Of a stretch of 64,000 nt of DNA, positions 60,732-64,000 are shown one piece after another. The stretch covers positions 62,001 through 126,000 of the forward strand of contig NC_009425.1 in assembly GCF_000016325.1 (NCBI RefSeq). The letters run 5' to 3'. Positions within the stretch are counted from its first letter, which is position 1, and the number at the start of each line of letters is the position of its first letter. The notes beneath the pieces are model-generated. The model did no database searches. It had not been told where the DNA came from and saw only the letters and a program-made list of their open reading frames with translations. The DNA comes from Enterobacter sp. 638 (GTDB lineage: Bacteria; Pseudomonadota; Gammaproteobacteria; Enterobacterales; Enterobacteriaceae). The position numbers and the translations under genes were made by a program.

Positions 60732-61513
60732 AAAGACTGATGTGCGGCCTGCTGATGGTCGTGACCAGTCTGCCAGCCATTGCGGAGGAGATTATCACCC
60801 CCGCCGACCCGTTCACCGGCTGGTCCTGGTATAACGAACCGAAAACGCCCCCGGATAAGTACCCGAAACCTCAGCAACCCGCGCCGCCGACGACCATTCC
60901 TGATCTCAGTAAAATGACCGCGCTGGAGCAGGCAAAGGTGCTGAAGGGCTACACGATGGAGGCGCTAAACCGCGCCATCCTGTACCCCACGCGGGAGAAC
61001 ACGGCGACGTTCCTGCGCTGGCAGAAGTTCTGGACTGACCGGGGCTCCATGTTCAGCCAGTCATTCGCAGCGGCCCAGCTGAGTCATCCTGATCTGGATT
61101 ACAACCTGGAGTACCCGCACTACAACAGCATGGCCCCGTTTGTGCAGACGCGCGATCAGCAGACGCAGCAAAACGCGGTCGCGCAGCTGTCTCAGCAATA
61201 TGGTCTGTTCTACTTCTACCGGGGCAGTGACCCGATTGATGTGCAGATGGCCGGGGTGGTGGCTGATTTTGCGAAAACGAACGGGATATCCCTCATCCCC
61301 GTGTCGGTCGACGGGCAGGTGGCAGCAACATTACCGCAGAGCCGTCCGGATACGGGCCAGTCGCATACGATGAACATCTCGCACTACCCGGCCCTGTTCC
61401 TGGTTGATGCAAAAAGCAAAAACTACCGCGCCCTGTCTTACGGCTTTATGACGCAGGACGACCTGTCGAAGCGCTTCCTGAACGTGGCCACCGGCTTTAA
61501 ACCCCACTCCTGA
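60728..61513 (+). CDS. traF: TraF, thioredoxin-like pilus assembly protein
   Basis: A 261-residue protein (F 247) with signal peptide MKRLMCGLLMVVTSLPAIAE and mature start EIITPADPFTGWSWYNEPKT. The C-terminal thioredoxin fold includes QYGLFYFYRGSDPIDVQMAG, in which the redox Cys pair is absent, as is normal for F TraF. ATGA overlap with traN. Confidence 0.94.
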   Translation: MKRLMCGLLMVVTSLPAIAEEIITPADPFTGWSWYNEPKTPPDKYPKPQQPAPPTTIPDLSKMTALEQAKVLKGYTMEALNRAILYPTRENTATFLRWQKFWTDRGSMFSQSFAAAQLSHPDLDYNLEYPHYNSMAPFVQTRDQQTQQNAVAQLSQQYGLFYFYRGSDPIDVQMAGVVADFAKTNGISLIPVSVDGQVAATLPQSRPDTGQSHTMNISHYPALFLVDAKSKNYRALSYGFMTQDDLSKRFLNVATGFKPHS

Positions 61514-61522
61514 GAATTTTCT

Positions 61523-62002
61523 ATGACAAAAATACTTTTCACGCTCATCCGGGATGCAGGGCGCTTAGCTCTGTACGCTTTTGTGCTCGGTCCGGCACTT
61601 GTGCTGTATCTGTTTGTGATGTTAGCGGCTTCAGACGGCTCACTTTCCCGGCAGTTCCTGACGACTTTTCACGATCTGACTGACGGCGTACCTGCCGGCA
61701 AAGTGATGGGGTGCATTAATGAAAATGAGATGGCAAATCGTTTTTCACCGCCAGAATCCGGAGATAAGTTCCCGCCTGCCCCGAAAGCACCGCCCGAAGT
61801 GTTGTGTCAGCGTGGTCCCGTGGACAGCCATTCATGGGCAAGTTCGACAGATTCTATGCTGAGGAATTTCTGGATTATGGCGGTGAGGTTCGGTTGCGGA
61901 TTAGGGTTTATTTCCCGTCGACTGTCTCTTGCCGCCCAAAAGCGTATTTCACCAGACACACATTCGGTTTTGGTATTGCAGAAAAAGGAAAAACACGAAT
62001 GA
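61523..62002 (+). CDS. hypothetical membrane protein downstream of traF
   Basis: A 159-residue protein starting MTKILFTLIRDAGRLALYAF. It has one N-terminal membrane segment (about 14-35), a polar Pro-rich middle (FSPPESGDKFPPAPKAPPEV) and possibly a second segment near 115-130. In F, trbA, artA and traQ lie here, but I see no clear likeness. A second frame across 61804-61998 is also open, so a frameshift in this stretch is possible. The stop overlaps the next start (ATGA). Confidence 0.5.
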   Translation: MTKILFTLIRDAGRLALYAFVLGPALVLYLFVMLAASDGSLSRQFLTTFHDLTDGVPAGKVMGCINENEMANRFSPPESGDKFPPAPKAPPEVLCQRGPVDSHSWASSTDSMLRNFWIMAVRFGCGLGFISRRLSLAAQKRISPDTHSVLVLQKKEKHE

Positions 62003-62217
62003 AAGCATCACTTCTCGCGGGACTGATTTTCTGGGGCACGATTGCCCTTGTGCTGAGCGAATTAATAACGGTATCTGTCAGCGGAACACAAACATGCCTG
62101 GTGTGGCTGAGCTATGCCCTCTGGGGCATTGCAGGTGCGATGGTCATGCGTGCCGGTTTTGTCGCTTTGCGGGAACGACGCACCAGACGCAGCGGGGTGA
62201 CCGGTCATGAAATGTAA
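61999..62217 (+). CDS. small membrane protein, 72 aa (trbA/traQ position)
   Basis: Starts MKASLLAGLIFWGTIALVLS. Two membrane segments (about 4-24 and 36-54) and a basic tail (RERRTRRSGVTG). It overlaps the previous gene by 4 bases and trbB by 11. TraQ, the pilin chaperone of F (94 residues), is also a small two-segment membrane protein in this neighbourhood; sequence likeness is not evident, so equivalence is open. Confidence 0.55.
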   Translation: MKASLLAGLIFWGTIALVLSELITVSVSGTQTCLVWLSYALWGIAGAMVMRAGFVALRERRTRRSGVTGHEM

Positions 62218-62809
62218 AAACATTCTGACAGCACTCATGTGTCTTATCCCTGTGCTGGCCAGTGCCGGCGTTCGTGAGGAGCTGATGGCGCTGGAGTCCG
62301 CGAAAGCCAGCCCGGTGACAACCCTGAATCCCGCTGCCAGTCCGGTGGTTTTGCCTCCCAGCCTGATGCAGCTGCCGGACGGACGCCGGGCAAACATGAA
62401 GGACTACGCGGTCGTGCTGTTTATGCAGGCCCACTGCCAGTACAGCGCGAAGTTCGATCCGCTGCTGAAGGGCTGGGCCGATGAGCACAATATCCGCGTT
62501 TACCCTTACACCCTGGACGGCGGCGGCGACGGGTCTTATCCAAATCCGCTGGTTCCGCGCAAGACTGACCCGGCCTCACCGATTGCTGATGAGATAGTCA
62601 CCTTCTTTGGCAATGGTCTGCCGATTGCCACGCCGACGGCCTTTGTGGTGAATGTGAACACCCTCAAGGCCTATCCGCTGACGCAGGGAATGATGGAAAT
62701 CCCGACGCTTGAAAATCGCTGGGCCAGCCTGATTCAGGCGGATATGGATAACGTCGACCCCAACGCTTTGCCGCCATTGCCTGCCAGTGCGCAGGTCACG
62801 CCTAAGTAA
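62207..62809 (+). CDS. trbB: TrbB, thioredoxin-like protein with a CxxS active site
   Basis: A 200-residue periplasmic protein (F TrbB 181) with signal peptide MKCKNILTALMCLIPVLASA. The thioredoxin fold includes YAVVLFMQAHCQYSAKFDPL, then WADEHNIRVYPYTLDGGGDG and the cis-Pro region IATPTAFVVNVNT. F-type TrbB has a CxxC pair and disulfide isomerase activity. Here the motif is Cys77-Gln-Tyr-Ser80, so the resolving cysteine is missing. The protein may act as a monothiol, holdase-type or mixed-disulfide trap, or rely on DsbC. The place between the traF group and traH is as in F. Confidence 0.88.
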   Translation: MKCKNILTALMCLIPVLASAGVREELMALESAKASPVTTLNPAASPVVLPPSLMQLPDGRRANMKDYAVVLFMQAHCQYSAKFDPLLKGWADEHNIRVYPYTLDGGGDGSYPNPLVPRKTDPASPIADEIVTFFGNGLPIATPTAFVVNVNTLKAYPLTQGMMEIPTLENRWASLIQADMDNVDPNALPPLPASAQVTPK

Positions 62810-62826
62810 TACAACCGGAATACAAA

Positions 62827-63096
62827 ATGACTACAAATTCGTATGCGCTGTCGCGTACCGAGCGCGTGTGGCTGTTATTCAGCGTCACCTTGCTTGTGTC
62901 CGCCGTCTTTTATGGCCTTCTCGCCGCCAGGGTGGTCCGGGCGCTTTCCCGTCCTGACCTGACGATGTACCTGCAGGACTTTCCGGTACTGCTGCTGATT
63001 TCGCTGAGCGGAGGATTTATCGTTTCTGCGGCAGGCCATTACGCCATGCGCGTCGCGCTGAACAAACCACTGCAGGGGGAGGCCCGACATGGTTAA
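62827..63096 (+). CDS. small membrane protein in the trbJ/trbF position
   Basis: Eighty-nine residues starting MTTNSYALSRTERVWLLFSV. Two membrane segments (about 13-33 and 51-69). Its last codons overlap the traH start by 8 bases. F has trbJ and trbF here; the size fits TrbJ (93) but I see no decisive motif. Confidence 0.6.
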   Translation: MTTNSYALSRTERVWLLFSVTLLVSAVFYGLLAARVVRALSRPDLTMYLQDFPVLLLISLSGGFIVSAAGHYAMRVALNKPLQGEARHG

Positions 63097-64000
63097 GTCT
63101 CTTATTACGGCAGCCTCAATCTTTATGACAGGCATGGCTGCATTGCCGGCGCAGGCTGATGTGAACGGCGATCTGAACGGTTTCTTTGGCAGTCTTGGTT
63201 ACAGTGGCAATGTTTCCCAGGCTCAGGCGTGGCAGGGTCAGGCGGCGGGTTATTACTCAGGGGGGTCCGTGTATCTGCGTAACCCTGTCAAAAACGTGCA
63301 GCTTATCTCGATGCAGCTCCCGTCACTGAACGCCGGTTGTGGCGGCATTGATGCCTATCTGGGGTCGTTCAGTATGATCAGCGGCGAGGAAATCCAGCGT
63401 TTCGTGAAGCAAATCATGAGTAACGCAGCGGGTTACGCCTTTGACCTTGCCCTGCAGACAATGGTCCCGGAACTGAAGCAGGCAAAGGACTTCCTGCAGA
63501 AACTCGCCAGCGACGTGAACTCCATGAACATGAGCTCCTGTCAGGCCGCGCAGGGGATTATCGGCGGGCTGTGGCCCGTCACGCAGGTCTCCCAGCAGAA
63601 AATCTGTCAGGACATTGCCGGCGAAACCAACATGTTCTCTGACTGGGCCTCCTCCCGTCAGGGCTGCACGGTGGGCGGGCAGAGTAATAAGGTGACCGAT
63701 AAGGCCGGGGACGATCAGAAAGACCAGGTGCTGAAAAACAAGAACCTTATCTGGGACACGCTGAGTAAGAACGGGCTGCTGGGGAATGACCGGGCACTGA
63801 AAGAACTGGTCATGAGTACCGTCGGGTCGATCATCTTTAACAACAATGGCGACGTCACCATTCTGACCCCCCTGGTCGATAACCGCGACCTGATAAAGGT
63901 GCTCATGCGGGGCGGGACTGCAAAGGTTTACGGCTGTGATGAGGCGACGTTGTGTCTGGGTCCTGTCGTCAAAGACCTGACGATCTCAGAGTCGAACGCC
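63089..64000 (+). CDS. traH: TraH, pilus assembly protein (partial, runs off the window)
   Basis: 304 codons are present and the frame is open at the end. Signal peptide MVKSLITAASIFMTGMAALP is followed by ADVNGDLNGFFGSLGYSGNV and the family-typical NPVKNVQLISMQLPSLNAGC with GGIDAYLGSFSMISGEEIQR (about 71-110). F TraH is 458 residues, so about a third is outside. TraH is an outer-membrane-associated assembly protein working with TraF, TraU and TraN. GGGGGAGG 6-13 nt upstream gives the ribosome binding site. Confidence 0.94.
   Translation, partial: MVKSLITAASIFMTGMAALPAQADVNGDLNGFFGSLGYSGNVSQAQAWQGQAAGYYSGGSVYLRNPVKNVQLISMQLPSLNAGCGGIDAYLGSFSMISGEEIQRFVKQIMSNAAGYAFDLALQTMVPELKQAKDFLQKLASDVNSMNMSSCQAAQGIIGGLWPVTQVSQQKICQDIAGETNMFSDWASSRQGCTVGGQSNKVTDKAGDDQKDQVLKNKNLIWDTLSKNGLLGNDRALKELVMSTVGSIIFNNNGDVTILTPLVDNRDLIKVLMRGGTAKVYGCDEATLCLGPVVKDLTISESNA

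Noticed and set aside
61804..62217. 137-aa protein ending in the 72-aa membrane protein
   Set aside because: The ATG at 61999 overlaps the previous stop as ATGA, and the typical membrane protein starts there. The upstream part overlaps another gene. A frameshift cannot be fully excluded.

Overview
The window looks like part of a large F-type conjugative plasmid of an enterobacterium (Klebsiella, Enterobacter, Citrobacter or a close relative). The evidence is a RepFIB-type initiator flanked by iterons, sopA/sopB genes very close to those of F with a sopC-like centromere, an F-type leading region (yubM-like parB, psiB, psiA, hok, DUF932), an F-type oriT with traM, and an F-type tra operon that is still open at the right edge in traH. 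No antibiotic-resistance gene is visible. The cargo concerns stress, arsenic and the cell surface.

Layout. 1-15400 is a stress/envelope island: a UspF-like protein, a 2860-aa cyclic beta-1,2-glucan synthase, a YmgB-like regulator, a con-10-like peptide, a YciF-like protein and two small zinc-ribbon proteins. It is edged by decayed IS3-family pieces and a dead trkG/trkH fragment. 15490-20230 is the replication and partition core: a GATC cluster and iterons, repA, more iterons, sopA, sopB and 28 in-phase 26-bp copies of an F-type SopB box. 20770-25220 carries a DUF1173-like gene and arsH divergent from arsRBC. 25330-29260 is a scrapyard with one intact hok, an RND pump fragment, an intact MerR/MFS pair and a relB with a nonsense-mutated relE. 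29470-35734 is a three-gene cassette: TPR-sulfotransferase, TPR-glycosyltransferase-like protein and a large autotransporter. 35810-44980 is the leading region, which contains a 1.6-kb direct duplication including hok. 45160-45980 is oriT and traM. From 46018 on come an Arc-type double ribbon-helix-helix gene on the opposite strand and then traA-L-E-K-B-(2 ORFs)-V-C-trbI-W-(5 ORFs)-U-trbC-N-F-(2 ORFs)-trbB-(1 ORF)-traH.

How it works together. The nick region lies on the bottom strand near 45181/45182, so the leading region (coordinates falling from 45 kb) enters the recipient first and its plus-sense genes are read from the transferred strand. The two GC-rich duplicated segments ahead of leading-region genes are candidates for single-stranded promoters like Frpo. 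The tra operon begins downstream of a perfect TGTGA-N6-TCACA CRP core. The most system-like novelty is the autotransporter cassette, where two TPR enzymes translationally coupled to each other precede a Ser/Thr/Asn/Gly-rich passenger that they may modify. Second is the F-compatible centromere built on an unusual 26-bp period.
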